The translations under genes were made by a program, and so were the position numbers. 64,000 nucleotides of DNA, taken from contig JAZKJV010009778.1 of assembly GCA_037367405.1 (NCBI GenBank), positions 62,001 to 126,000 of the forward strand. Direction: 5' to 3'. Positions 37,601-46,919 of the stretch are shown here, piece after piece. The DNA comes from Ottelia alismoides. Taxonomy: Eukaryota > Streptophyta > Magnoliopsida > Alismatales > Hydrocharitaceae. A model generated the notes under the pieces. It was not told the origin of the DNA. It ran no database searches and saw only the letters and a list, made by a program, of their open reading frames with translations. Each line of letters starts with the position of its first letter. Within the stretch, counting starts at the first letter, position 1.

Positions 37601-38241
37601 ATAAATTTCTAATTTCAAAGTGCTTTTCATACAGTTCGATGTAAAACATGGCTTGATGCCAATTTAGAGGATTCCCAAAAGTTGACCAAACCGAAATTTA
37701 GGCACCCACCTAACTTCAATTTATGCTAGACTACTATGCAAAAAGTATAAAGTTCATCAGAGTAAAGAAACCGTAATAAAATTGAAAAAGATAAAGAAAG
37801 AAGAAAGAGAGATGCGATGTTCTAATTTCTCAGCATCGATAAACATACCTGTTGAAACCGTCTCCAATCTTCGATAGACTCCTTCGCCATGGTAGCACCG
37901 ATGACAATAATCAGCGGTAAGACGGCACTCAGAGCAGTATAAGGGGCTAGTGGGGTAAAGGAGAGGCAAGCACTGACTAGAAAATATATATTAGCCACCC
38001 TTCTGAATTGCTCATACAAAGACTTGGGGAAGAAAGTGACCAATGTGTACTTTGTGGTCGATACATAGTTGTTCCCATAGTTGAGGTTATTCGCCTCGAA
38101 GCAATCGGGCTCATTGACGAAAGCAATACGCGAGTATCCCGGTCCTCCAATATGGCTATGGTCCTCCTGAAAAGAGGATTTCCCACAGGAGAAGGTGTAG
38201 ATCTTACTGAAATGTACCCTTCTCCTCCTCCTACCAGCCAT
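10629..38241 (-). CDS. P4-type phospholipid-transporting ATPase (flippase), ALA8-12 type, 11 exons
   Basis: Moves phospholipids from the outer to the cytosolic leaflet using ATP; the plant family works with an ALIS beta subunit. Exons on the minus strand: 38241-37849, 37392-36053, 35934-35824, 35735-35459, 35362-35274, 35198-35090, 20013-19810, 19716-19591, 19475-19377, 11626-11435, 11273-10629. All introns are GT-AG and the joined frame (1194 residues plus TAG) has no break; relatives are about 1200 residues. Visible motifs: N-terminus [15 protein letters not shown], first membrane pair at about 83-120, DGET 195-198, PISL 373-376, phosphorylated Asp426 in DKTGTLT, KGAD 611-614, TGDK 726-729, GDGAND 858-863, then the C-terminal membrane block. 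The start is chosen because the N-terminus matches the family start. Introns 6 and 9 are greatly enlarged by transposons, yet every splice site is kept. Exact ALA number not assignable. Confidence 0.96.
11755..11815 (-). repeat. tRNA-derived SINE head or tRNA-Gly-like pseudogene
   Basis: On the minus strand the sequence reads ATGGTCTAGTGGTAGAAG, close to the D-arm/A-box of plant tRNA-Gly, and after about 30 bases GGTTCCAATCCC, close to the B-box/T-arm. The acceptor stem cannot pair and the anticodon arm is disturbed, so it is not a working tRNA. A SINE head is the likeliest reading. It is in the sense direction of the host intron. Confidence 0.5.
12253..12379 (+). mobile_element. Small A-tailed retroposon insertion with 24-bp target duplication
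   Basis: An identical 24-bp sequence lies at 12253-12276 and 12356-12379. Between them are 79 bp ending in an A-run after GAGCCT. A long direct repeat plus an A-tail is typical of LINE-mediated insertion. The insert (core GGGGCGAACACCGTTGAG) is probably a strongly 5'-truncated LINE or a SINE tail; the family is not identified. Confidence 0.65.
12841..12984 (+). repeat. 5' LTR of the Ale-like copia (144 bp)
   Basis: TGTTAAGATATTTG to CCCTTCAACA. A TATA box (CTATATAAG) is at about 12929-12937. It matches the 3' LTR well apart from a small gap and scattered changes. Confidence 0.93.
12985..12996 (+). promoter_or_regulatory. Primer binding site (initiator tRNA-Met)
   Basis: TGGTATCAGAGC directly abuts the 5' LTR, matching the 3' end of plant initiator tRNA-Met. 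Confidence 0.95.
13452..14384 (+). CDS. Copia gag (capsid/nucleocapsid), 310 residues
   Basis: The largest clean frame of the Ale-like element. It has a copia gag domain (starting near [18 protein letters not shown], with [16 protein letters not shown]) and a zinc knuckle CX2CX4HX4C starting at about Cys248 ([14 protein letters not shown]). In the family it forms the retrotransposon particle and binds its RNA. The frame ends at TGA 14382-14384, where relatives usually continue into pol; the same frame is open again from 14385, so the stop is probably a mutation. The start at 13452 is the first ATG of the domain frame, about 460 bp after the primer site. Confidence 0.88.
   Translation: MFDNKVDVPSMDAFKGPAPIVKMDGTNYELWAMQFMSLMQCNGKKHILTTEEPRDKTGINASWEADDVYARVWLSGTVSTEVANDILSQPTAKAMWDILAATYSPAKNESKILQLQHDIFTSKQNGRPLPTLYTSLRDMFEKLHGCIPLTATPEQLKAYRDSVMTGVFLVALDPEYDATRAQILTDATIPPMEEAYRRLSRLSISSGSTLQHQTSSAMAASRGRGNHTVYRGRGSSNLDRSDGRGRPCTFCHRTGHSEETCYSKHGFPASARVAEQTQQTENLPDQRFDELVARLREIMPGTSGSTSSPS
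14385..17704 (+). pseudogene. Copia pol remnant: protease, integrase, RT, RNase H
   Basis: Protease with the active site MDSGASHH lies at about 14470-14500. Stop at 14598. Integrase runs 14601 to about 15700, with the zinc-finger region (WHLRFAHLP), acidic residues in HFDIWD and RSDNALEF, and [10 protein letters not shown] frame change near 15610 and a stop near 15658 break it. RT runs 15704-16765 ([23 protein letters not shown]) behind a proline run (15780-15855). The YVDDIVIT motif is reached only after another frame change near 16720. The last stretch, 16847-17704, holds RNase H ([29 protein letters not shown]). Several independent breaks make it non-functional. Confidence 0.9.
17712..17843 (+). 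repeat. 3' LTR of the Ale-like copia (132 bp)
   Basis: Starts TATTAAGATATTTG (first dinucleotide TG changed to TA) right after the polypurine tract, and ends CCCTTCAACA next to the target duplication GAACC. Confidence 0.93.
20679..22965 (-). mobile_element. Non-autonomous LTR retrotransposon B (about 2.29 kb)
   Basis: LTRs at 20679-20972 (294 bp) and 22674-22965, about 95% alike by eye. On the minus strand the primer site TGGTATCAGAGC (22673-22662) abuts the right LTR and CTTGAGGGGGAG (20984-20973) precedes the left one, so it reads leftward, like the host gene. Both LTRs contain a minus-strand TATA (GGCTATATAAGG). The internal part (about 1.7 kb) lacks gag or pol. It has the shared 3' module, with two GGTCAC/T-type units at 21115-21185, and a GC-rich block (21780-22420) of unknown origin, open in several frames on both strands. 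No 5-bp target duplication is visible. Confidence 0.88.
23222..23769 (+). repeat. 274-bp tandem duplication covering the LINE 5' end
   Basis: 23222-23495 and 23496-23769 are diverged copies. Each holds flank, the TTAGGGACTAGTGGTAGT site and the first about 215 bp of the LINE (start of the endonuclease domain). The duplication therefore arose after the LINE inserted. Confidence 0.85.
23280..26466 (+). mobile_element. RTE-type LINE remnant (APE endonuclease and RT)
   Basis: A non-LTR element, antisense to the flippase. The endonuclease part begins at about 23360 ([31 protein letters not shown]) and continues at 23968-24285 ([17 protein letters not shown]). RT fragments lie at 25199-25453 ([32 protein letters not shown]) and 25580-25993 ([25 protein letters not shown]). 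The C-terminal tail extends to about 26440. The RT catalytic motif reads FPND instead of the family's FADD, so it is inactive even apart from its stops. It ends in TTGTTGTTG, as RTE elements do. Target repeat TTAGGGACTAGTRGTAGT lies at 23262-23279 (again at 23536-23553) and 26467-26484, with one mismatch. Confidence 0.9.
27063..27215. repeat. Dense TGATC / TTGATCA motif array
   Basis: About 150 bp holding roughly a dozen irregularly spaced copies of the palindromic words TGATCA or CGATCA, many within ATTGATCA. No unit length is constant, so it is not a simple tandem repeat. No known feature assigned. Confidence 0.6.
27746..28503 (+). mobile_element. Copia-type 5' LTR, primer site and leader fragment
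   Basis: LTR 27746-27956 (211 bp, TGTTGAGTG to GTGTACA), then a slightly mutated tRNA-Met primer site GGTATCAGAACTC (27958-27970). It resembles the LTR at 9462-9678. The leader runs into element C at 28504 and resumes at 30800. No gag is recognisable. Confidence 0.65.
28504..30799 (-). mobile_element. Non-autonomous LTR retrotransposon C (2296 bp, youngest)
   Basis: Two 259-bp LTRs (28504-28762 and 30541-30799) differ at about four positions by eye, all transitions, so the insertion is recent. Perfect target duplication GGGTG (28499-28503 and 30800-30804). Minus-strand primer site TGGTATCAGAGC (30540-30529) and polypurine tract CTTGAGGGGGAG (28774-28763). No gag or pol. The internal part has four GGTCACCGGA units (28908-29030), a T-rich segment (29240-29515) and a GC-rich block (29630-30370) with repeated words (CTCACGCAAAGGGAGGG twice; GAGCGGGTTGGAGATGG twice). 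It inserted into the copia leader. Confidence 0.95.
31030..31750 (-). pseudogene. Degraded copia RT fragment
   Basis: Minus-strand reading at about 31700-31580 gives [22 protein letters not shown], close to the copia RT catalytic region and what follows. A LLRETGKLGLRPDAA-like stretch lies near 31510. Many stops and no long frame. Borders are approximate. 30805-31029 belongs to the copia leader interrupted by C or to this fragment. Confidence 0.5.
33269..33658. mobile_element. Fold-back MITE FB2 (390 bp)
   Basis: Hairpin element with termini GGGGTTGGGGAGCATGC and its inverse. Perfect 9-bp target duplication TATTATGAA (33260-33268 and 33659-33667). The core matches FB1 (TTCGTCAGAAACAGAGACTC), but the outer arm is different (GCATGCACC-AGGTGCATG palindrome). 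Confidence 0.92.
33760..34220. repeat. Three tandem units of about 153 bp
   Basis: Each unit holds CTTGGA followed by CATTTCCAATATC, then CAATCAACA and GATCGATATGTGTGATAT (changed in the third). They start near 33766, 33920 and 34072, inside the Mutator-like element. Confidence 0.75.
34764..35089. other. Rest of intron 6 next to exon 6
   Basis: 34764-34800 (CCAATACCACGTTGAATTC) looks like a mutated tRNA-Met primer site followed by an LTR start, so D may have landed in an older LTR element. From about 35000 the sequence is ordinary intron leading to the donor at 35089. Confidence 0.3.
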
Positions 38242-39314
38242 GGAACCGACGATTGTTCAGGTCAATGGAGTTCCAGATAAGTGCCAACGAGATCTCAAAA
38301 TAAACACAGGCAGAGCCAAAAGTAGCATGGAATCAATCAAAAGAGAAGAGCCAAATCTCCTCAGGTGCAAAGAAAAGGCAACTCCCATGCACGCTCTGAA
38401 AAAATCAAGCGTTGACTTTACAAAGAACCCACCTGCCCAAATAGGAGACCAACCATATCCAACCCACAAATTCTCAAAAATTCAACCAGCCGGAATCTGG
38501 AAAGTACCCACAAATCAAAACATCACCTCACCCCACCTTGAATAATCCACTTCACCGGCCCAAAGAATCTTTTCATCACTCAAATCACGTCCAAGTGGGG
38601 ATCTTTTCAGATGGGTCATTCACATCGCTCACATTCGCACAAACTCACAGAACATATCAGAATCCTCACCCTCGTGAGAAAACAGCTCCTACCCAATTCC
38701 CCTCTCCCCCCTCCTATTAGCTGGAACAATGAAAAGAATGGAGGGGGGAAGAGAGAGAAGGAGGGACTGCTCTTAAAAAGAGGCAACCCACCACAAATTT
38801 CCTCCAGAAGAACCGCAAAGGCCCGGCCTTTCTCCCCTCCTGCAGGCACCATTCGCAGCAGAAACACTTTAAATAATCAAAAGCTCGCAGAAAAGAGAGA
38901 CGAGCATGAGGTGGATAAAAAAAAAAAAAAACAAGATAAACAAACAGAAAGCAACACAAACAAGGCCACAGAACCCACCAAGACGTCAGATTTCCGAATC
39001 TAATCCAAACGGGAGCAAAAAGCAGGGGGAATTGGCGGGAGATTTATGATCAATACCCCCTTCCTCCTCCTCGTGGAGCTCCCGAGCTCTCTTTCCCACC
39101 AAAGGTCGCGCCTTTTTTCACCCCAACACCTTGCCTCCCCTGCACGGAGCTCCCTTTTCGACTTGAGGAGGGGGAAAGCACCTGAAAACGAGAGACGGGT
39201 TTTTTTTTTAGGAGAGGAAAGGATGGATTAGAGATGCAAAGTCCAAATCTTTTGGCCTCTCCGCGGATCGGACATGCATGAGGCCGTGATTAATACATTA
39301 AAAAATGGGTTCTT
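38242..39314 (-). promoter_or_regulatory. 5' UTR and proximal promoter of the flippase gene
   Basis: About 1 kb upstream of the start codon without a conserved frame. It carries pyrimidine-rich stretches on the minus strand (for example around 39050-39130), common in plant leaders. Upstream ATGs exist, so a 5' UTR intron is possible, but no splice sites can be proven from sequence alone. Confidence 0.35.
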
Positions 39315-39322
39315 TATTTATA
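39315..39322 (-). promoter_or_regulatory. Candidate TATA box of the flippase gene
   Basis: TATAAATA on the minus strand, in a region free of transposon signatures. It would put transcription start near 39285 and give a 5' UTR of about 1 kb unless spliced. Confidence 0.35.
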
Positions 39323-39691
39323 TCTAAACAGGACTTGCATTGAAGGCGGCATTTGCTTTCGTTGCAATTACAAAAAAAGGATCGTTGGAATATCTAGAAA
39401 AGCCTCATGTGAGTACTTGATGGCTTGAAGGTTACCGGGATTTCCTGCCCTAATTGGAGTGGGTCGGTGCTACTTCTGCCTATCATTATATTTTCGAGGG
39501 GGTTGTAGAGAAATTTCGAGTTCTGTTTTGTCATCTTCTGTGTTAGTTGGTGTAATTGTAAGTTGATTGATGATGACATTCCAGGGATATTTGCACTCAG
39601 GTACCTGTGTTTTTATGCATTTTACTGTTCGGATGAGAGATAAGAGGTATTTATTGTATTTATATTATGGGAAAAATAGGACTGCCCCTTA

Positions 39692-39939
39692 GGACGTGTT
39701 CGGTTGGAGAATAGGCCCTGGAATAAGGGGTCAATTCTCCTCCTGACACGGTTTCCAACGATACGACTATTCTTTATTATTCCGTATTATTTCACTTTTA
39801 TTTATATCTTTATCCCATTTTACCTACCTTTATTTCACATTATTCTTCTTATTTATATCCTGTAGCCGAACAAAGAATAGACCCTTATTCTCCTTGTTCC
39901 ACATCCTTATTCTTGCTTATTCCCGAACTGAACGCACCC
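39692..39939. mobile_element. Tourist-like MITE 1 (248 bp)
   Basis: Termini GGACGTGTTCGGTTGGAG and the inverse of GGGTGCGTTCAG, with AGAATA next to the left one. Flanked by TTA (39689-39691 and 39940-39942), the target duplication of PIF/Harbinger elements. Confidence 0.8.
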
Positions 39940-39942
39940 TTA

Positions 39943-40190
39943 GGCCCTGTTTGGTTGGAGAATAGGCCCTGGAAGAAGGGGCAAATTCTCCTCCCGACAC
40001 GCTTCCCAGTGGTACGACTATTCCCCGTTATTCGATCTTATTTCACTCTTATTCATATCTTTATCCCACCTTACCTACATTTATTTCACCTTATTCTCTC
40101 TATTCTTATCATCCAGCCGAACGGAAAATAGACCCTTATTTCCCTTATTCTCCATCTTTATTCTTGCTTATTCTCCTACCGAACGGACCC
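39943..40190. mobile_element. Tourist-like MITE 2 (248 bp)
   Basis: Same family, length and orientation as the previous one, starting 3 bp later: the two share the TTA at 39940-39942. Right TTA at 40191-40193. Termini GGCCCTGTTTGGTTGGAG and GGGTCCGTTCGGTAGGAG. Confidence 0.85.
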
Positions 40191-40193
40191 TTA

Positions 40194-42590
40194 GGGAATT
40201 GATTTGTTTGAATATATATTTAAATTGATTTTTGAAATCTTCGGGAATTCCATTAAAAAAAGCCAGTTGGAGCATTGACGATGATCGAAAAATGGTATAC
40301 TCGTAGTTTGAATAAGAAACGACATGCAACCACATCTTATAATGCATACCAACTTCCATTCATCTCCGCTTCTTTTATTTTTTTCTCTATGGGTAATTTG
40401 CAAGAGGAGCTTCTACGAAATAAAGATTTGCCAATGAGTAAGTTTGTTATGTTTCTGAATCATTATCTCTGCAAATTTTAGGACAAAAATCAAGTGTGTT
40501 TTATATTTTCCAACAACTTCTGACGTAACTCTTGTTAGGAATCAAGAATTTTTATCTGACTTGGGAAAATATTTTTCTCAAGTAGAGTTGCATTTCACGT
40601 AAAATCTTAATTTGCAGATATTCGGAATATTGTTGTTTGTGTTTGTAAAGAGAGAGGAGAGTCTTTCATTATACGTGGAAGTTCTCGATGGCTCTTCCGT
40701 TGGAGTCGATGTAACATCTTCTACTACAGTGAGTCTTTTCTCGGTGATCGCGAGAAGTGGCAAATTTGTCTTCCAGTAGCTCAAATGTAGTGGATTTCCA
40801 TATTACATGATGTCATCCAGACAAAGATTGGCATTCGATCTCGATTTGTGTTACTCCCCTGCCCTTCAACGAGTCTTAAAACTCCGTCAAAATATATTGA
40901 TATGCCTTGGATCTTAACCTGTCTACTCACCTTGATACTTTCAAGATCTCGTGTTTGACCTCCCATTCAACACTGATGAACAAAAGCATGATATCGTAAA
41001 CTTAGGGTTCTCGTTGTACGGTCAACGAGCCGGAGGGTCTAGGGGGAGCATATGTGTTTCTTCCTGTAAGGTTCGGGTAACTTACTCAGTTGATCCACGT
41101 TCTATTTCCCTTAACATATCCATGGTAGACTCAAGAACATGTGTCATTTAAGTACAATGGCCACTTGTCACGAGCCCATTGGCTGGATGGGGTGTGTTTG
41201 ACCATCCGAAGCCCCCGTTATCAGCCATGTTCTCTAATCGTCTTAAATACGCCCATTGACTTTGGAATTTCCTTCTCTCCTTCTTCCACGTGACGTGTCC
41301 TAATGGGAGACCCCATGTAAATCAACACAGCTTAGTCATAGATATCAAAATTGAATTATATATATATATATAGATATATATATTTGATTATATAATCGCC
41401 ATTAATATGGTCGCTATCAGGGACTCTTTTTATTAGAAGCTAATGCTCACTCATCAGTCGTCAGATTTTGTTTTTTGTGGGTGGGAGGCATGAGGGCTTA
41501 CGAATTTCCAGCCCAACTACCCATTATTTTTCTAAGATTAGAAATAAACCCCCTTTAAAAAAAAGAAAGAAAATTTAGTATTTTTTTCTTGGAGAATCTA
41601 TATTTAATTTCATTCACGAGGATTCAATGATTAGGAGGACAATAAAGCAAATATATGAAACAGATAAAAATATCTCTCTGTGTCCAGCTCCTTTATATTC
41701 CAACTTGTTTTCAATATGTTTTTTTAAATTTTTATTAACAGCAATATTCTTCTGTCGCGGGATCTCGTTGCCTGATCAGCGAGTTGGAGGAAATCTCTTT
41801 GAGGGAGCAGGAGGCAACATTCGTGAAATTACATTCTATTTTCAAGTTCTTTTCTAAATTCGGGTTTTTGAATCCGTTCGTATACAAGATATGTCTATGC
41901 AATGGTGACCGTTTTCATGTATCATTTGTACCACCACTTCCCCATGAGGTGAGATCTATAGAGGTTGATCAAGACATAGTCCAATTAGAGGTGAACCTTG
42001 TACATTTGTCTGTTGCAATTTTCTTGCTTTATTTCCTCTATTCAGTACGCATTTTATTTCTGGTAGGCGAAGAGGATTCGAGTGTGCAAGGGGTATTCAC
42101 AGGTCAGGTACCCAACTACTCATCCGTAACCCAGCTTCACCCATTCGTACTATAAGGTCCTGGGTCGACCCGCCCCATTCCAATAGATCGATACTCTGTT
42201 CTGGCTGGTCCGAATTATTTGAATGTGTCGTCGAAGGGTACCCATTGATACCCATGGAACATAAATGTATAGTACAATTCTATATAGTATTTCAGCTCGA
42301 CAAAATCATGCATTTTTCAATGTAATACAAGTGTATTTTAAATACAAATTGATCCGACCCGTTCCAATGGATTGAAACAACTGTGGATATATAATTGTAT
42401 CTGATCTGCCACCATATTTCTTCTATGCGATATTGTCATTAGTATATATCTTTGTTTTAAAATTGATACATATATGAATATACTGACATCCACAGATATC
42501 TCTACCTGTATCCATATATCTATTTTCATATACAAATATAGTTGCATATTTATTTTGAGCATAACACAATTTTATACTTTATTTCAACAT
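40194..42590. other. Intergenic, nothing recognised
   Basis: Only short, unrelated open frames on both strands. Contains a short TA microsatellite (about 41360-41385). No domain, RNA gene or transposon border recognised. Confidence 0.5.
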
Positions 42591-42975
42591 GGGAAAGAGA
42601 TCCTACTCCATGAAGTAAGTAACTTACCTACTCCATTTTCATTTTTTGCCACTTCTTTTTTATTTTTCTGAAAAATGATTTCATGAATTTTCGTAATTAT
42701 ATCCCTCTAATATCTTATTCAAAATTCATCAGAAATAGAGACTCACATGCCCACCATCCAAAACAAGTAATTTTAACGATCTTAGATTTTTGTAATTGAC
42801 ATGTTCTGGATGTAGGACATATGAGTGTATGTTTGTAACGAAATTTGAATGACGTATTAGAAGGATATAGTTATGAAAATCCATGGAAGTATTTTTCGAA
42901 AAATAATACAAAGAAGTGGGAAAAAATAGAATGGAGTATGTAGGTTACCTACTCCATGGAGTAGGATCTCTTTCC
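42591..42975. mobile_element. Fold-back MITE FB3 (about 385 bp)
   Basis: Hairpin with termini GGAAAGAGATCCTACTCCATG and its inverse, and the shared core (ATTCATCAGAAATAGAGACT). The outer arms contain a GTAAGTAACTTAC sub-hairpin. No matching 9-bp flank is visible, so the target site has mutated or the borders differ. Confidence 0.8.
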
Positions 42976-43804
42976 TTTTTATATAAATATCATGATATAA
43001 GTTTATGTATATCATGTATATTTCATCCAATACATGTATATTTAAGCTATTTTATAAAGTACTTACTCAATACCCGTTGTACATACATATATGCTTTTTT
43101 TAAAGGATACGCTAATATAATATCATATCTCTCGATATCGGTATCGACATCCATATTTGTATTTATAAACGAGTAAAGACATGATAAAACCTATATATAT
43201 AATGGTACATGATTCTAACGAGTACCTGAACTATTTGAATGAATGACATATGTATGTAAATATCTAAATTATTTGAACATAAGTACCTTCATTATTTAAA
43301 TATACCTCGAGATAAACGAATATTTGAAAGGGGGGCTTTTCAATGCCATGCCTTTATGCTCAATTTTGGAGAAAGGTTTCTTCCACTTTTTGAACAATTC
43401 TTGAAAGAAAGAAAAAAAGCTAGAGAAGGTATTCTCCCACTTTCCCCCTTTTTTGCATTTGACATTGAAAAAGGTCATAGGTTCTTTAACTTTTGAAAGT
43501 ATATGTGTTCTTTGGCACTTCCCATCGTCCGCCTTTCTATCTATTTAAGTAAAGGTCAGCCATGGAGGAAAAAAAGATGGAGTATAAAGTGGGAAAGGCT
43601 ACACGTTTTAAATTTGTTTTTAATGGAGCTTATTGAAACAAAATTAGGTCCTCATGGATGTACGTTGTAATTAATGACCGATATAAAAAAAGATTTTAAC
43701 ACATGCGCCCTTCCGAGTTTTACGCAGTACTTAATGCTCCTTTTTCTTTTGCAATTGCACTTGTGTCCCTATGTTCTCGCCTCATTAACACTTACGGCCT
43801 TTTG
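42976..43804. other. Intergenic, nothing recognised
   Basis: AT-rich, with short spurious frames. No feature supported. Confidence 0.5.
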
Positions 43805-43807
43805 TTA

Positions 43808-44046
43808 GGGCCCGTTCGGTAGAAGAATAAGCAGGAATAAGGATGGGGAATAAGGGTCTATTCTCAGTTCGGCTGGAGGATAAGAATAAGGAGAATAAGG
43901 TTAAATAAAGGAAGGTAAGGTGCGATAAAGATAGGAATAAGAGTGAAATAAGATGGAATAATGGGGAATGAGAGTACCACTGGGAACCGTGTCGGGAGGA
44001 GAATTGACCCCTTATTCCATAGCATATTCTCCAACCAAACAGGGCC
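43808..44046. mobile_element. Tourist-like MITE 3 (239 bp), inverted
   Basis: Same family as 39692-40190 but in the opposite orientation. Termini GGGCCCGTTCGGTAGAAG and the inverse of GGCCCTGTTTGGTTGGAG. TTA on both sides (43805-43807 and 44047-44049). Confidence 0.85.
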
Positions 44047-44049
44047 TTA

Positions 44050-45413
44050 GGTTATTATATATAAGACAATCCATGCCATGATCTATTTAATTAAGGTTTG
44101 TTTAGAAGAATTTTTGATTATATTTGTCTCCCTTTATTGTTGCATTGTTCGGACCCAAGGAGGGAAGGAGTTTAGGAGGTGAAGGAGTTCATGACAGAAG
44201 GGGCCGGACCGGATACATGCGAAGCGGGAGGACCGCGATGGAGGGGACTAGGGGCTGGAGGGAGGAGGGGCGGAGGAGGTTGGGACGGAGGGTTGGAGGG
44301 GGCATTCATGGAGAAGGTTGGGACAGAGGAGGTGTTCTTGATAGGGGGTGTCTATCGAGTTGAACGAGTCGAGTCGGTCCTGACTTGGACTCAAACTCGA
44401 TAATAAACTTAGGTTCAATAAGGTTTGAGCCCGAGAATGCTGATATAAGCTCGAACTCGTTGAGTTCGAGTTGGCTCATGAGACTCTTAATGAATCTTTA
44501 TGTAATAGGTTGATTTTATATTCTTTGTACGTGAACTTATACAAAGGGATTTGTTCATGTACCGATTAGAAGATGCGAGATTTGTGATGTTGAAACGACT
44601 AAGAAAGGACAAGGAAAGTTCAAGATGTGTTGAAAGGAGACTATCCAAAGGTGGATACCCCAGCATACGAAGATGTTGAGGATCTACAACACGACAATCT
44701 TCATGATCTCTGAGAAGGCAGCCGGCGACAATGCCGCCAAACACGAATCTGATGCATGCTTCTTCTGGACGAGACCCTCGTGGTCGAAGAGGCGGAGGAG
44801 CTGCAGTCGACGGTAGAGTGGGAGATGTGTCGGTCACAAGCGTGAAAGACAGCGGTGACAGAGTTGGTGCAGCGGTGGTAGCATCGAGTTGAGGAGGGAC
44901 GGAGGGGACGGCTGTCAGTGGAAGGGAGTGACGAGTAATTCATTGGTTTCTGCGGTAGAAACAGAATGATGCTTGGAGTCTCAAGGGTAAAAACAGAATT
45001 TTATTTGAAAAAATTAGTACTGTCACGTGACTTGATGGATATAATTTTGCAACATCGACCAAATTCCTTTCAATTAATAGAAGTGGTTCTCAAATTCAAC
45101 ATGCGATGGCCTCCATTGCATGGGCATAATATTAGATGTAGCTTTTTAAATGCCATTTCCATTTACAAGTGAGACAATGTGAGATCTAAAGTTCCATTGG
45201 TCATTTCAGGGTTTGTACGGACTGGGATTCATTCCATACTTAAATAACTAGTTACAATGGAATTTATAATAAAAAAAAGGGGGAACATGAGTACTAGAAG
45301 CCAATAATATTATATTTAGTCTCTCTGCCTTTTGCGCATTGAAGCTTTCCTCAAATCTCAAGGCACTTTCACGTGCATCTCTTTAATCCAATATTTCACT
45401 AACTATCATACCC
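44050..45413. other. Intergenic, nothing recognised
   Basis: 44160-44345 is GGA-rich low-complexity DNA whose open frames are spurious. 44345-44500 is rich in GAGTTCGAG/CTCGAACTCG words, common in plant intergenic repeats. 44640-44940 is GC-rich and could be a gene scrap, but no domain is readable. Confidence 0.45.
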
Positions 45414-45422
45414 TTATTATAA

Positions 45423-45778
45423 GAGGTTAATGGGACTGCCCCCGTGCCATTTGCGGCATTTTTTTATTTTTTTTCAAAAAATATCGACATGTATATTCAT
45501 CCATATATCCCTCCTATATGTCATTCGAATTTCGTCAGAAACAGAGACTCCTACGGCCTTCATCTAGACGGTCATTTTTTAACGGTAACAGGATTTTTTA
45601 AATCGACACCATCTCGATGGGGGCCGTGGGAGTCTTTATTTCTGACAAAATTCGAATGGTATATAGGAGGGATATAGGGATGAATATACATAGTTTTATT
45701 TTTCAAAAAAATAAAAAATCGAAATAGGGGGCGGGGCAACCATGTTGGCTGCCCCAGAGGGGCAGCCCCATTAAATCC
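45423..45778. mobile_element. Fold-back MITE FB4 (356 bp)
   Basis: Hairpin with termini GAGGTTAATGGGACTGCCCC and GGATTTAATGGGGCTGCCCC. Perfect 9-bp target duplication TTATTATAA (45414-45422 and 45779-45787). Shared core TTCGTCAGAAACAGAGACTC. Arm tip GGGGCAGCC / GGCTGCCCC. Confidence 0.92.
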
Positions 45779-45787
45779 TTATTATAA

Positions 45788-46490
45788 TAACTATGATATT
45801 AATATCGGATTCAAATACCTTAATTTCATACCTCAGATGTAAACCAAGCCAAAATGCGGGTCGAGCCGACCTATAGATCAGGTCGAACAGAGCGAGGTTC
45901 AAAAATCTCTGTCCAAAGCCCGTTATGAGCCAATTCATGGTCTATTTCGTTCTTTTTTCATTGATTTTGTAATGATATTTAATATGTATAAATGATTTTA
46001 TTAATACCATTTATACTTTATATAACTAATATAAGTAGTTTACATATTACTTGACATGTAAACTATTAAATTTTATTTAAATTTAGCGTCACATATGAAA
46101 ACTTGAAGTGTATCATATTAATACATGTATTATTCAGTTATATGTATATAATTTTTATTTTTTATAGGTCGGGCCGGATCGGCCCATGTCCAAATCTCCT
46201 AACCCAAGTCCGGCCCATGCGCAGGCTGGACAGGCAGGGCCCCAGCCCATTGGCCAGGTCTACCCAGATCTGACCAATAACACAGAATTCTACTTATTTT
46301 TTATCAATTACAAGTTGTCGAAGCCAATTAATGGGAATAATAGGCCCAATCAACGAAGGAAGATGTCATTAGATTAGATTGCGTAGTTAAAGTCAATAAG
46401 GATCTACATCAGAAATTGAGCAGATCCAAGCAATTGGAATAGAACTCATATCAGTCTAGGCTCCCATAGCAATAACAAGCAACTCTTTTC

Positions 46491-46493
<3 letters not shown>
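45788..46493. other. Intergenic, GGCCC-rich degraded repeat
   Basis: Stretches such as GGTCGGGCCGGATCGGCCCA and CAGGTCTACC (45855-45930 and 46165-46270) resemble a frequent plant intergenic repeat type. Borders and class not resolved. No gene. Confidence 0.35.

Positions 46494-46535
<42 letters not shown>
46494..46535. repeat. TA microsatellite
   Basis: About 20 AT repeats directly next to fold-back MITE FB5. Confidence 0.9.
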
Positions 46536-46537
<2 letters not shown>

Positions 46538-46919
46538 TTAAAGGAGGCTACTCCCTGGGTGTAGCCAATTGGCTATTCCAACTCTATTTTTCCTTATTTT
46601 TTTATTTTTTGGAAAATAAAAATATGTAAATTCATAACTATATCCCCCGAACATGTCATTCCAATTTCGTCAGAAACAGAGACTCCTATACCCTCCATCT
46701 GAAGGGGGTCAATTTCAGCAATTCTAAGACCGTTAAAATTTGACAGTCTTGATGGAGGGGATAGAAGTCTCGAATGAAGTTGAATTTTGAATGACACCAT
46801 GGTGACATATTATGATCTAAATTCCAATAGGTTTCATTTCAGAAAAATAAAAAAATACAGGGGAAAAGGGGTGGGAGCATGTAAGTTGGCTACAACTAGG
46901 GAGCATACTCCAGTTTCCC
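46536..46919. mobile_element. Fold-back MITE FB5
   Basis: Hairpin with arms CTACTCCCTGGGTGTAGCC (left) and GGCTACAACTAGGGAG (right), and the shared core (TTTCGTCAGAAACAGAGACT). It sits in TA repeats, so the target duplication cannot be read. Confidence 0.75.

Noticed and set aside
44124..44403. Gly/Arg-rich open frames
   Set aside because: GGA-rich low-complexity sequence without a domain.
40194..45413. A second plant gene to the right of the flippase
   Set aside because: No exon with a recognisable domain or conserved frame was found; only short unrelated frames.
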